DNA of 64,000 nucleotides, from the NCBI RefSeq assembly GCF_016616885.1, contig NZ_CP067102.1, positions 6,476,501-6,540,500 on the forward strand. The letters are read 5' to 3'. Source of the stretch: Bradyrhizobium diazoefficiens (GTDB taxonomy: Bacteria; Pseudomonadota; Alphaproteobacteria; Rhizobiales; Xanthobacteraceae). The notes beneath the pieces were generated by a model. It did no database searches. It was given only the letters and a program-made list of their open reading frames with translations, and was not told where the DNA came from. This document shows, piece by piece, positions 24,843 to 34,041 of this stretch (within the stretch, counting starts at the first letter, position 1; each line of letters begins with the position of its first letter). The position numbers and the translations under genes are program-made.

Positions 24843-24917
24843 TGAGCATGCAATGAGCCGGCGGCTCGGGCTTAATCGCGCGAACAATACGAATCGACAC
24901 GCGATGAGGAGGATCGC

Positions 24918-25262
24918 ATGCACAGGCTTGCGCTGTGCGTTTGGCTCGCTGCGATGACGAGCGCCGCGTTCGCGTTCGACAACGGTCAGTACGACAACGT
25001 TCCACCCGACATCCGCGCCTGGTTCAAGAGCGTGATCGCGCCGAACGGCGTGCCCTGCTGCGACATCTCCGACGGTCATCGCACCGACTACGACGTGCGC
25101 AAAGGCGCGTATTGGGTGCCGATTGAAGGACAATGGATGGAGGTACCCGAGCGTGCCATCATCCGTGATCGCGGCAATCCGGTCGGTCATGCCGTGGTGT
25201 GGTACGTCCACCACCGTGGCGCCATCATCGTCAGTTGCTTCGTGCCCGCGGATGCAGTGTAG
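24918..25262 (+). CDS. Small secreted protein with CC motif
   Basis: 114 residues with a signal peptide ('HRLALCVWLAAMTSAAFA'). The mature sequence has 'GVPCCDISDGHRTDYDVR', 'YWVPIEGQWMEVPERAII' and 'AVVWYVHHRGAIIVSCFVP', giving three cysteines, two adjacent. Similar proteins with an adjacent Cys pair near 'CDxSDGH' are frequent in rhizobia, but I know no function. Start preceded by 'aggagga'. Confidence 0.8.
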   Translation: MHRLALCVWLAAMTSAAFAFDNGQYDNVPPDIRAWFKSVIAPNGVPCCDISDGHRTDYDVRKGAYWVPIEGQWMEVPERAIIRDRGNPVGHAVVWYVHHRGAIIVSCFVPADAV

Positions 25263-25362
25263 CGCGCGCGATGGCGCCTTACGGACGGTATCGCGCATCT
25301 CCGGATCCCGGACAAGCAGGCCGGGGAGTAATATCCTTAAAGCCTTAATCAGGGAGACCTTC

Positions 25363-25440
25363 GTGACCGATCTCTGCGCCGAAGACCTCGCCACCATCTA
25401 TGCGAAGCCGACACCGCGCGTGATCGCGAAGGCGCGTCCC
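25363..25440 (+). pseudogene. Possible 5' remnant of a PNPOx-like gene
   Basis: A GTG with 'gggaga' upstream opens a frame reading 'VTDLCAEDLATIYAKPTPRV' and then degenerates. The beginning resembles the N-terminus of pyridoxamine-phosphate-oxidase-like FMN proteins (a D-L-A-x-I-Y-x-x-P-x-P-R pattern). No continuation of that family is seen before the bacterioferritin gene on the other strand. Tentative. Confidence 0.35.
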
Positions 25441-25480
25441 CAAGCCCGGCCACGACGACTGGAGAGAGCAGAACGAGAGC

Positions 25481-25969
25481 TTAGTGTCCCTCGCCTTCGA
25501 GCCCGCCGACGTGCTTCTGGGTGTAGAGTTCGAGGCCGATGCGGCCGATCAGGTCGAGCTGGGTCTCGAGGAAGTCGATGTGGTGTTCCTCATCGCTCAT
25601 CAGCTTCTCGAACAAGTCGCGCGTGACGTAGTCCTTGACGCCGTGGCAGTAGGTCGCCGCTTCCTGGTAGAGCGCGCGCGCGCTCATCTCGGCGGCGAGG
25701 TCGCACTCGATGATCTCCTTGACGTTCTGGCCGATGCGCAGGGGATCGAGCACCTGCATGTTCGGGAAGCCGTCGAGGAACAGGATGCGCGCGGTGAGCT
25801 TGTCGGCGTGCTCCATCTCCTCGATGGACTCCTTGCGCCAGACCTTGGCCATGTCGAGGAGGCCCCAGTTGTCGAGGAACCGGTAGTGCAGCCAGTACTG
25901 GTTGATCGCAGTCAGCTCGTGACGCAGTGACTTGTTGAGATAGTCGATGACTTTTGCGTCGCCCTGCAT
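25481..25969 (-). CDS. bfr: Bacterioferritin
   Basis: 162-residue haem-binding ferritin that oxidises Fe(II) and stores it as a mineral in a 24-subunit shell. The ferroxidase ligands are at standard positions: Glu18 ('RHELTAINQYW'), Glu51 and His54 ('EEMEHADKL'), the Glu of 'IIECDLAAE', and Glu/His in 'SDEEHHIDFLE'. The haem ligand Met52 is present. The upstream region has a strong ICE palindrome, and the bacterioferritin-associated ferredoxin lies just upstream on the same strand. Confidence 0.97.
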   Translation of the reverse strand: MQGDAKVIDYLNKSLRHELTAINQYWLHYRFLDNWGLLDMAKVWRKESIEEMEHADKLTARILFLDGFPNMQVLDPLRIGQNVKEIIECDLAAEMSARALYQEAATYCHGVKDYVTRDLFEKLMSDEEHHIDFLETQLDLIGRIGLELYTQKHVGGLEGEGH

Positions 25970-26012
25970 GGTTCACTCCAGCTCTTGCAGTCCAAATCGG
26001 CCCTAAACGGAA

Positions 26013-26029
26013 TTTAGAACGCTTCTAAG
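26013..26029. promoter_or_regulatory. Iron control element (Irr/ICE-type) upstream of bfr
   Basis: TTTAGAACGCTTCTAAG contains a perfect palindrome TTAGAA-CGC-TTCTAA, matching the ICE motif bound by the haem-responsive regulator Irr in Bradyrhizobium and relatives. It lies 44 bases upstream of the bfr start codon and just downstream of the bfd stop. Repression of iron storage under low iron is the expected effect. Confidence 0.75.
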
Positions 26030-26101
26030 TCAGTTTAAGGGTGAGGGCAACCGGCTACGGGAACGTAGCCGGGGAAAAGCTCAGCGATGGCGGGGAAGTT
26101 T

Positions 26102-26374
26102 TCAGCAGGCCGCGAGGGCGAACTGGGCTGGTTGGGCCGTCTCGTCACTAGCGGCCACGGTGTGGTTGTGCGGGCAGCCGGAGCAGCAGGACTGAGCGCA
26201 GGGGCCAAGCGCTTCTTCGATGATGGTCTTGATCGTCCGGGCGCATCGGCCGCACTCGGCGCTACAGCCGAGGCATCCATAGACCTGCTTGGCGTGGCGC
26301 ACAGCATCGTCGGACTCGGCGACGGCGGCGCGGATGTCGTCATCGCTCAGCACGTTACAGGAACAAACAATCAT
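26102..26374 (-). CDS. bfd: Bacterioferritin-associated ferredoxin
   Basis: 90-residue 2Fe-2S protein. The BFD domain has the cluster ligands C-x-C near the N-terminus ('MIVCSCNVLSDDDIRAAV') and C-x2-C later ('GCLGCSAECGRC'). In E. coli and Pseudomonas, Bfd donates electrons to bacterioferritin to release iron. The C-terminal tail adds a further cysteine/histidine group ('CAQSCCSGCPHNH') that is longer than classic Bfd (about 64 residues). It is transcribed toward bfr. Confidence 0.93.
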   Translation of the reverse strand: MIVCSCNVLSDDDIRAAVAESDDAVRHAKQVYGCLGCSAECGRCARTIKTIIEEALGPCAQSCCSGCPHNHTVAASDETAQPAQFALAAC

Positions 26375-26484
26375 GGAAGCGGTAGGCCCTTCGGTGATGC
26401 GCCACCATCGATATTTAACGGGCCGTCCGGATGCAAAAGGAAAAACCGGTATTTCAAGCTATTCCAAACTGGCCCGGAAACAGC

Positions 26485-26502
26485 CTAGAACGGCTCTAAA
26501 AT
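26485..26502. promoter_or_regulatory. ICE-like element upstream of bfd
   Basis: CTAGAACGGCTCTAAAAT is a slightly imperfect copy of the ICE palindrome seen before bfr (AGAAC-spacer-TCTAAA). It lies about 110 bases upstream of the bfd start. Confidence 0.5.
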
Positions 26503-26541
26503 AGGGAGTTGCGCTGGATCAAGATGGTACCGGAAACGGGA

Positions 26542-26838
26542 CTAGTCGCTGCTCCCGCCTCCTCCACCATCGCCGCCACCTCCGCAATCTCCACCCCCAC
26601 CGCTATCGCTCGTGGAGCAGCTGCCGCTGTCGGTTGAGCTTCCGGAATTGTCGCTGGAGAACCAACTTCCCAGCGAGAAGCCCTCATTCGTGGTATCCGA
26701 ATAGCTGTCGCTTCCGCCGTCGCCGCCCGCCCTGGCGCGCGGGCGCGGGGCGCGGTTCTGCAAATGGGTTATCAGGACATAGCCGACCACGCCGACGGCC
26801 CCGAGGGCGATCAGGGTATTGGTCAGGACGTTCATCAT
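26542..26838 (-). CDS. Small membrane-anchored Ser/Gly/Asp-rich protein
   Basis: 98 residues. An N-terminal helix ('LTNTLIALGAVGVVGYVLITHL') acts as signal anchor, then a basic segment 'APRPRARAGG', a middle 'GFSLGSWFSSDNSG', and a low-complexity tail of Ser, Gly and Asp with two cysteines. The composition resembles small proteins with 'GGGDxGGGGDxGGGG' tails found in many bacteria. Function unknown; possibly an envelope protein binding metal or polysaccharide through its Asp/Gly tail. Confidence 0.7.
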   Translation of the reverse strand: MMNVLTNTLIALGAVGVVGYVLITHLQNRAPRPRARAGGDGGSDSYSDTTNEGFSLGSWFSSDNSGSSTDSGSCSTSDSGGGGDCGGGGDGGGGGSSD

Positions 26839-26970
26839 CGTCTCCCAGGCTTGAAGCCGCCATTTCTACCATTTGGTAGCATCCGGCCCTTGCGTCGTTC
26901 ATTGATCATTCAAACGAAGTATGGAACTTTGGCCGCAACAGTTCGGCGTTCGTTGTGAAAGGTCGCCCCA

Positions 26971-27309
26971 ATGAAGAAATCACTTATGGCGGTCGCTGCC
27001 GCCGCCACCCTGGTTTTGGCTGCAGGCACGCCGGCCCATGCACAGCGCGGTGTCGCTGCCGGCGTTGCCGCCGGGATCATCGGGGGCGCCATCGTCGGTG
27101 GCGCGCTCGCCTCCCCGTATTACTACGGACCCGGACCGGGCTACGCGTATGGCCCGGGCTACGACCCCGGCTACTATCCGCCCCGCTACTACGCGCCGGG
27201 TCCCGGCTACGTCGCCGACGACTATTACGGCGATGGCTGTGTCTGGCAGAAGCAGCGCTTCTGGGACGGCTACGCCTGGCGCATTCGCCGCGTCCGAGTC
27301 TGTGGCTGA
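26971..27309 (+). CDS. Secreted Gly/Tyr-rich protein, 'QRxWDGY' family, paralog 1
   Basis: 112 residues: signal peptide ('SLMAVAAAATLVLAAGTPAHA'), then a glycine-zipper-like helix 'GVAAGVAAGIIGGAIVGGAL', a Tyr/Pro/Gly-rich spacer ('YYYGPGPGYAYGPGYDPG'), and a C-terminal module 'CVWQKQRFWDGYAWRIRRVR' ending in Cys. The two cysteines frame this module. The same architecture recurs in the gene at 27548. Probably an envelope protein. Confidence 0.8.
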   Translation: MKKSLMAVAAAATLVLAAGTPAHAQRGVAAGVAAGIIGGAIVGGALASPYYYGPGPGYAYGPGYDPGYYPPRYYAPGPGYVADDYYGDGCVWQKQRFWDGYAWRIRRVRVCG

Positions 27310-27547
27310 GGCGCGTTACGCCGCTCGGTTGAACCGGCTTGATTGAGCCGGTTCACTACGGATGCGCCGTTCATCTCCAAGCCTGAAAAAGACCGCTTTT
27401 TCTCGTCACAGCTCCGTGTGCGTTTACCGTGGATTGACCATTTGCGCGCTTCCTAGCTGCAAGGCCAATTCCATTAGAGTGTGCGTGAACCTTTGAAACC
27501 CGGACGCTCCCAACGAGGTGCGTCCATCTCCCAGGAGAGCCAAGAGC

Positions 27548-27832
27548 ATGAAGAAGACTATTGTTGCCGCCCTCACGGTTGCGACGATCGCCGGTTCGCT
27601 GGTGACCGCCACTCCGCCGGCCAAAGCCGGTGACGGCGTCGGTGTCGGCATCGCGGCCGGCCTGCTCGGCGGCGCGATCATCGGCGGCGCGATCGCGTCG
27701 AGCCGTCCGGCCTATGGTGGTCCGGTTTACGTTGCGGAGCCGGGCCCGCCCCCGCCGCCCTGCTACTGGCAGCGCCAGCGCTACTGGGACGGCTACGGCT
27801 GGGTCATTCGCCCGGTTCGCGTCTGCTACTGA
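27548..27832 (+). CDS. Secreted 'QRxWDGY' protein, paralog 2
   Basis: 94 residues from 'MKKTIVAALTVATIAGSL' (cccaggagagcc upstream). Same plan as the preceding gene: signal peptide, glycine zipper 'GVGVGIAAGLLGGAIIGGAI', a shorter Pro-rich spacer and the C-terminal module 'CYWQRQRYWDGYGWVIRPVR' followed by Val-Cys-Tyr. Tandem duplicate; the spacer is the variable part. Followed by a strong terminator. Confidence 0.8.
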   Translation: MKKTIVAALTVATIAGSLVTATPPAKAGDGVGVGIAAGLLGGAIIGGAIASSRPAYGGPVYVAEPGPPPPPCYWQRQRYWDGYGWVIRPVRVCY

Positions 27833-27867
27833 TCTGATCGCACGGCGCTGACCAAGCGCCGCGATCA

Positions 27868-27900
27868 AAGCCCGGCCGAGACCATCGGCCGGGCTTTCTC
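27868..27900 (+). terminator. Rho-independent terminator
   Basis: A perfect 12-base stem AAGCCCGGCCGA / TCGGCCGGGCTT with a 5-base loop, then TCTCGTT. It ends the second 'QRxWDGY' gene and, on the opposite strand, may serve the convergent transglycosylase gene. Confidence 0.85.
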
Positions 27901-27917
27901 GTTATTTGGCGGCTTTG

Positions 27918-29156
27918 TCAGCGCACCGCCTGGATCGAACGCAGCACCTCTTCGCTCGGCCAGCAATCGACCTTGAGCCCGGCCGACTTCTGATAGGCGC
28001 CAAGCGCAGCGCGCGTCTGCATGCCGGCCTTGCCGTCAATCTTGTCCTTGTAGAGCCCGGCGCGCGTCAGCCCGCGCTGCATCGTCTCGACGTCCTTCGT
28101 GCGCAATTGCTTCGACGCGGACCACGGCGTCGCGAACGGGAGCGGGCTCGTCATGCGGTCGCTCAGATGACCGACGAACAGCACATAGAGATCGGAGAAA
28201 TTGTATTCCTTGATGACGAAGTAGTTCTTCGTGGTCAGGAACGCCGGACCATAGATTCCCTCCGGCTGGAGCAGTGATGCCGGCTGCGCCTGCTCGGCCG
28301 CGCTGAGCTTCTCGCCACGCACCGGCACAAAGCCTTCACGCAGCCACTGCCCGATCGGCTTCGTCACCTCGGGCACGCCGGTGGTGCAGTCGACCTTTGC
28401 CGGCGCCTTCACCTCATAGGCCCAGCGCACGCCGCTCTGCCAGCCCTTGTTGACGAGCTGCTGCGCGGCCGAGGCCAGCGCATCCGGCACCGAATGCCAG
28501 ATGTCGATGCGGCCGTCGCCGTCGAAATCGACGCCGTGCTTGTAATATTCGGACGGCAGGAACTGCGTGAGCCCGGTGGCGCCGGCCCAGGACGAGCGCA
28601 TGTCCTTGCGCGTCACCACGCCCTCGCCGAGGATCTTCAGCGACAGGATGAACTCGTTGCGATAGGTGTCCTTGCGCCGTCCGACATAGGCCTGCGTCGC
28701 CAGCACGCTGACGAGGTCGTAAGGCAGCGTGTAGCGACCATAATCGGTCTCGCGTCCCCAGATCGCGAGCATCACGGTCGCAGGCACGCCGGAGCTCTTC
28801 TCGATTTTCGTCAGCGCGGCATTGTATTTCTGCAGTAGCCGCTGCCCCTCGCCCGCGAGATTCGCAATCGCGCCTTCCCTGACATAGTCCGCCGGCACCT
28901 GCACGAATTCGGCCTGCGACGGCGCGCCGGTCGCGGGCCGCCCGGGCAGGATCAGATCAGGGAGCTTGTAATCCGGCTCGAGCCCGCGCGTCTGTTGATC
29001 GAACGTCGCGCGCGAGACGCCAGCCTCTTGCGCTTCCGGCCAGAGCGAGGCGATGAACTGCGTGAAGGCAGCGTCGGCGGCGTGGATCGGTCGCACACCG
29101 AGCAGAACCATCCATAGCAGGGCGCCTGCCAGCCTGATCATTGTCCGATATTGCAT
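27918..29156 (-). CDS. Lytic murein transglycosylase (MltB family)
   Basis: 412 residues: signal peptide (to about 26), an SLT_2/MltB catalytic domain (about 30-325) and a C-terminal peptidoglycan-binding domain (about 345-405, 'TMQRGLTRAGLYKDKIDGKA' then 'TRAALGAYQKSAGLKVDCW'). The catalytic Glu is in 'AIWGRETDYGRYT'; the other family blocks 'SSWAGATGLTQFLPSEYY' and 'DFDGDGRIDIWHSVPDALAS' are present. It cuts peptidoglycan in the periplasm; the domain order is standard for rhizobial members. Confidence 0.93.
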   Translation of the reverse strand: MQYRTMIRLAGALLWMVLLGVRPIHAADAAFTQFIASLWPEAQEAGVSRATFDQQTRGLEPDYKLPDLILPGRPATGAPSQAEFVQVPADYVREGAIANLAGEGQRLLQKYNAALTKIEKSSGVPATVMLAIWGRETDYGRYTLPYDLVSVLATQAYVGRRKDTYRNEFILSLKILGEGVVTRKDMRSSWAGATGLTQFLPSEYYKHGVDFDGDGRIDIWHSVPDALASAAQQLVNKGWQSGVRWAYEVKAPAKVDCTTGVPEVTKPIGQWLREGFVPVRGEKLSAAEQAQPASLLQPEGIYGPAFLTTKNYFVIKEYNFSDLYVLFVGHLSDRMTSPLPFATPWSASKQLRTKDVETMQRGLTRAGLYKDKIDGKAGMQTRAALGAYQKSAGLKVDCWPSEEVLRSIQAVR

Positions 29157-29691
29157 TTCCGCACCTATTCCTGAAGGCTCGGAGATCGACCGAGTCGCGA
29201 CGCTCGCTTGCGGTTGTAGCCGGAGAAGATCGGAAGCGCGATGTTCTTACCGAAGGTCAATGTCAAGGACGACCCAGTTCGACGATGGCACCGGCCGGAC
29301 CGCCAGTTCTTCGCCAACGGCGCCTGCCAGGTCCTGGCCTTTGCGTTCCTCGATCGCTACGCAGACCTTGGATTTCACGCCCGCTGGATCAAGCCTGCGG
29401 CGGGCTTCACCGGCAACCACATCTTCGTCACCGACGGGCACAACGCGTTCGACTATCACGGTCTGACGACAGAGGCGCAGCTGCTGTCCCTCTGCTTCAG
29501 GCGCGCCCGTCGCTTTCATCCGGACTGGGACGCGACACTCGTTGACCTGCCAGCGGATGTGCTGATCTCGGAACGACGCTCGCGCCAATTCGAGGGGCTT
29601 TGGCTGCGTGAGCCAAAGCAGTTCCTTCACGACGCGCTGCCGCGCGCCCAGGCATTTCTCGACAGGTTCGACAACCTGCGAGACCGGCTGA

Positions 29692-31341
<1,650 letters not shown>

Positions 31342-31574
31342 CGGTCCCGTGAAACCTTCAATTTGAGGATATTTGCTTGCTGCCGATGTAGCGATCCCGC
31401 CCCCAAAGGGCAATGTTTTCCCTCCGTTCACCACGGATGAATACCGGGCGGACACCATCCGGACCCCAATCCGGACAATTGAAACCATCTTTTAATAAAT
31501 CAGGCCAAAGCTCGGTCTCGCGCGGCAACAGCGCCACCTGCTCAGAATGAACGGGGAGCACAGCGAGGCCCATC

Positions 31575-31790
31575 ATGGCTCTGATCGAGACCAATTCCCT
31601 TCCCGTTCCGGCGGAAGCCGGCCGCGCCTCCGCGCTCGTCTCGGAGATCAAGGGCTTCTGGAAGCGCTTCTTCGCCACGGCCTTCAACCCCTACCGGCCC
31701 GAACTGCACTACATGCGCGGACCGGGTCCTGCCTGGCGCGCCAAGCACGGCATGGATGCGCCGATCCGGCTGAAGCCCCGCGGCCTCTGA
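31575..31790 (+). CDS. Small hypothetical protein
   Basis: 71 residues, basic, no signal peptide: 'MALIETNSLPVPAEAGRASA', then 'EIKGFWKRFFATAFNPYRPE'. The middle could be one amphipathic helix. Codon usage matches the neighbours. Family not recognised. Divergent from ettA. Confidence 0.6.
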   Translation: MALIETNSLPVPAEAGRASALVSEIKGFWKRFFATAFNPYRPELHYMRGPGPAWRAKHGMDAPIRLKPRGL

Positions 31791-31937
31791 GCCGCCGTTC
31801 CCTCTCGGATTTTGCCTACGGATTTTTGAAGACCCAGACTGCTTGCGCGCAGGCCTGATTGCGCGCAACCATGGCCCGGTTCCGACGATGGCGCCCCTCC
31901 GCCTGGCGCCGCCACCTTTCGCCATGGATGAACGCTG

Positions 31938-32900
31938 ATGACGCGGCTGCGCTGTGCAATTCTCGACGACTATTTCAACCTCGCCCTCGACGCCGCCGAC
32001 TGGCCGAAACTGTCCGACCGCGTCGATGCCACCGTGTTCAGCCACCCCTTCGCCTCCGAGCAGGCCGCAGCCAGCGCGCTGGCCGATTTCGACATCATCT
32101 GCGCGATGCGGGAGCGCACGTCGTTCCCCAAGAGCCTGTTCGACAAGCTGCCGAAACTGAAGCTGCTGCTCACCTCCGGCATGCGCAATGCCGCGATCGA
32201 CATGGAGGCCGCCAAGGCGAAGGGCGTCGCCATCGGCGGCACGCAATATTCCCGCGATCCGACCGCGCCACTCACCATGGGCCTGATCCTGGAACTGACC
32301 CGCGGCATCGGCCGCGAGAATGCGCGCATGCACGCCGGCGAGCCCTGGCAGACCTTTTCCGGTGTCGAGATCGAGGGTCTCACGCTCGGCGTTGTCGGCC
32401 TCGGCAAGCTCGGCACCAAGATGGCCGGCATTGCCAAGGCCTTCGGCATGAATGTGATCGCCTGGAGCCCCAATCTCACGCCAGAGAAGTGCGCGGCAGC
32501 CGGCGTCGGCTACGCCACCAAGGAGGAGCTGTTCGCCAAGGCCGACATCGTCACCATTCATGTGGTGCTGAGCGAGCGGTCACGCGGCCTCGTCAGCCGC
32601 GCAGATCTCGCGCGGATGAAGCCGACCGCCTTCCTCGTCAACACCGCGCGCGGGCCGATCGTAGACGAGCAGGCGCTGCTTGAGGCCTTGCAGCAGCGCA
32701 AGATCGCCGGCGCCGGCATCGACGTGTTCTCGGTCGAGCCGCTGCCGGTCGATCATCCCTTCCGCAAGCTCGACAATCTCGTGCTGACGCCGCATCTCGG
32801 CTACGCGACCGAGGACGGCTTGCGCATCCATTACGGGCAGATGGTCGAGGCGATCGACGCCTGGACCAGCGGAAGCGAGCTGCCGCGGAAGCTGGCCTGA
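31938..32900 (+). CDS. D-isomer-specific 2-hydroxyacid dehydrogenase
   Basis: A 320-residue NAD(P)-dependent dehydrogenase. The Rossmann motif 'VGLGKLGTKMAGIAKAFG' is near residue 153, the substrate-binding Arg region is 'ARGPIVDEQALLEAL', and the catalytic His is in 'LTPHLGYATEDG'. 'TSGMRNAAIDMEAAKAKG' is the usual second block. It belongs to the group with phosphoglycerate and hydroxypyruvate reductases; the exact substrate is unknown. Confidence 0.9.
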   Translation: MTRLRCAILDDYFNLALDAADWPKLSDRVDATVFSHPFASEQAAASALADFDIICAMRERTSFPKSLFDKLPKLKLLLTSGMRNAAIDMEAAKAKGVAIGGTQYSRDPTAPLTMGLILELTRGIGRENARMHAGEPWQTFSGVEIEGLTLGVVGLGKLGTKMAGIAKAFGMNVIAWSPNLTPEKCAAAGVGYATKEELFAKADIVTIHVVLSERSRGLVSRADLARMKPTAFLVNTARGPIVDEQALLEALQQRKIAGAGIDVFSVEPLPVDHPFRKLDNLVLTPHLGYATEDGLRIHYGQMVEAIDAWTSGSELPRKLA

Positions 32901-32910
32901 GGGAGGCGCG

Positions 32911-33879
32911 TCACGCTGCGGCGCGCTGTGCTGCCGAGGCCCTCGCGAGTTCAGCAAATCCCTGGCGCCACGATGACTTCGCCGGCTGCCAATCGAGTTC
33001 GCGTCTCGCCTTGGCATTCGATGCCCCGCGCACCTCTGTCATCATCGCCACCATGTGCTCGCCCGCAAGCAGGCGCCCGAGCCAGGCAGGAACGTGGAGC
33101 GGCGGCTTGGCACCGATCAGTTCGGCCAACGCCGGCAACCAATCCTTCACCTGCGCCGGATGATCGTCGACGACGTTGTAAACGTTGCCGGCGCGCCCGC
33201 GCTCGACCGCAGCAAGCGTGGCGGAGGCCGCATCCTCGGTGTGAATGAACGACCACGTGCCGGCGCCACTGCCGATCACCGGCACACGGCGGTGGCGCAG
33301 CTGGTCGATCATCGCCGGCGAGAGCGTGCCGGTCTCAGGCCCATAGAAGAACCCATAGCGCAGCACGATCCCTTCCGGCGTCGTCGATGCGGTGACGGTC
33401 CGCTCCAGATACCGGATTGCCTCAAGCGTGCGTCGCAGTTCCTGCGGCGGATGTGGGTCAAGTTCATCGGCCTCGGTCTTGACCGCTTCTCCGTTGCGGC
33501 TGAAGGTCCAGCCGCAGAAGCTTTGCGCGATGAAGCGCCTGGCGCCGGCCTCGCGTGCGGCGTCGAGCAGAATGTCGGTGCCGCGCGTGCGGAGCTCGTT
33601 GGTTCGTGCGAAAGCGCGATCGAAATGGCGGAGGTCGGTGGCGGCCGCGAGATCCGTCATCTGATGAATGACCACGTCCGGCTTTGCCGCAGACACCGCA
33701 GCGCGCATGCTGCCGACATCGAGGCCGTCGGCGACGGCCGGCTCCGCACCCAATCGACGCACGAGGTCTGCTTTTGCCGCACTTCGTGTCGTACCAACCA
33801 CCGAATGACCCGCCGCGATCAGCGCCGGAACAAGATAATGCCCGACCGCGCCGGTCGCGCCCGCAACAAAGATTCGCAT
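32911..33879 (-). CDS. NAD(P)-dependent epimerase/reductase-like protein
   Basis: 322 residues from 'MRIFVAGATGAVGHYLVPAL' (the longer frame to 33972 lacks a good start). An atypical or extended SDR: cofactor motif 'GATGAVG', 'VVIHQMTDLAAATDLRHFDR' and 'RFIAQSFCGW' in place of the usual Ser-Tyr region, then 'VLRYGFFYGPETG'. It resembles nucleoside-diphosphate-sugar epimerase-like and isoflavone-reductase-like proteins. Substrate unknown. Confidence 0.85.
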   Translation of the reverse strand: MRIFVAGATGAVGHYLVPALIAAGHSVVGTTRSAAKADLVRRLGAEPAVADGLDVGSMRAAVSAAKPDVVIHQMTDLAAATDLRHFDRAFARTNELRTRGTDILLDAAREAGARRFIAQSFCGWTFSRNGEAVKTEADELDPHPPQELRRTLEAIRYLERTVTASTTPEGIVLRYGFFYGPETGTLSPAMIDQLRHRRVPVIGSGAGTWSFIHTEDAASATLAAVERGRAGNVYNVVDDHPAQVKDWLPALAELIGAKPPLHVPAWLGRLLAGEHMVAMMTEVRGASNAKARRELDWQPAKSSWRQGFAELARASAAQRAAA

Positions 33880-33984
33880 CGTGCGCTCCTCGAATTCGTT
33901 GCAACCTCCTCGGCAGGTAGTCGACGTCTGTGAGGATTCAACGGGGCGAATGCGCGGGAACCGGACGGGCATGCATCAAACGAA

Positions 33985-34015
33985 AGCGGCGCGTGGCCGA
34001 AGCACACGCGCCGCT
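33985..34015 (-). terminator. Terminator after the L,D-transpeptidase gene
   Basis: An 11-base stem AGCGGCGCGTG / CACGCGCCGCT. On the minus strand it is followed by TTCGTTT. It lies 27 bases beyond the stop codon of the L,D-transpeptidase gene. Confidence 0.7.
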
Positions 34016-34041
34016 GATTCAATCAGCTCTGACGAAGAGAG

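Noticed and set aside
26931..26961. Possible EcfG (general stress sigma) promoter before the first 'QRxWDGY' gene: GGAAC then CGTT
   Set aside because: The spacing is 19 bases, two more than the usual 16-17 between GGAAC and CGTT.
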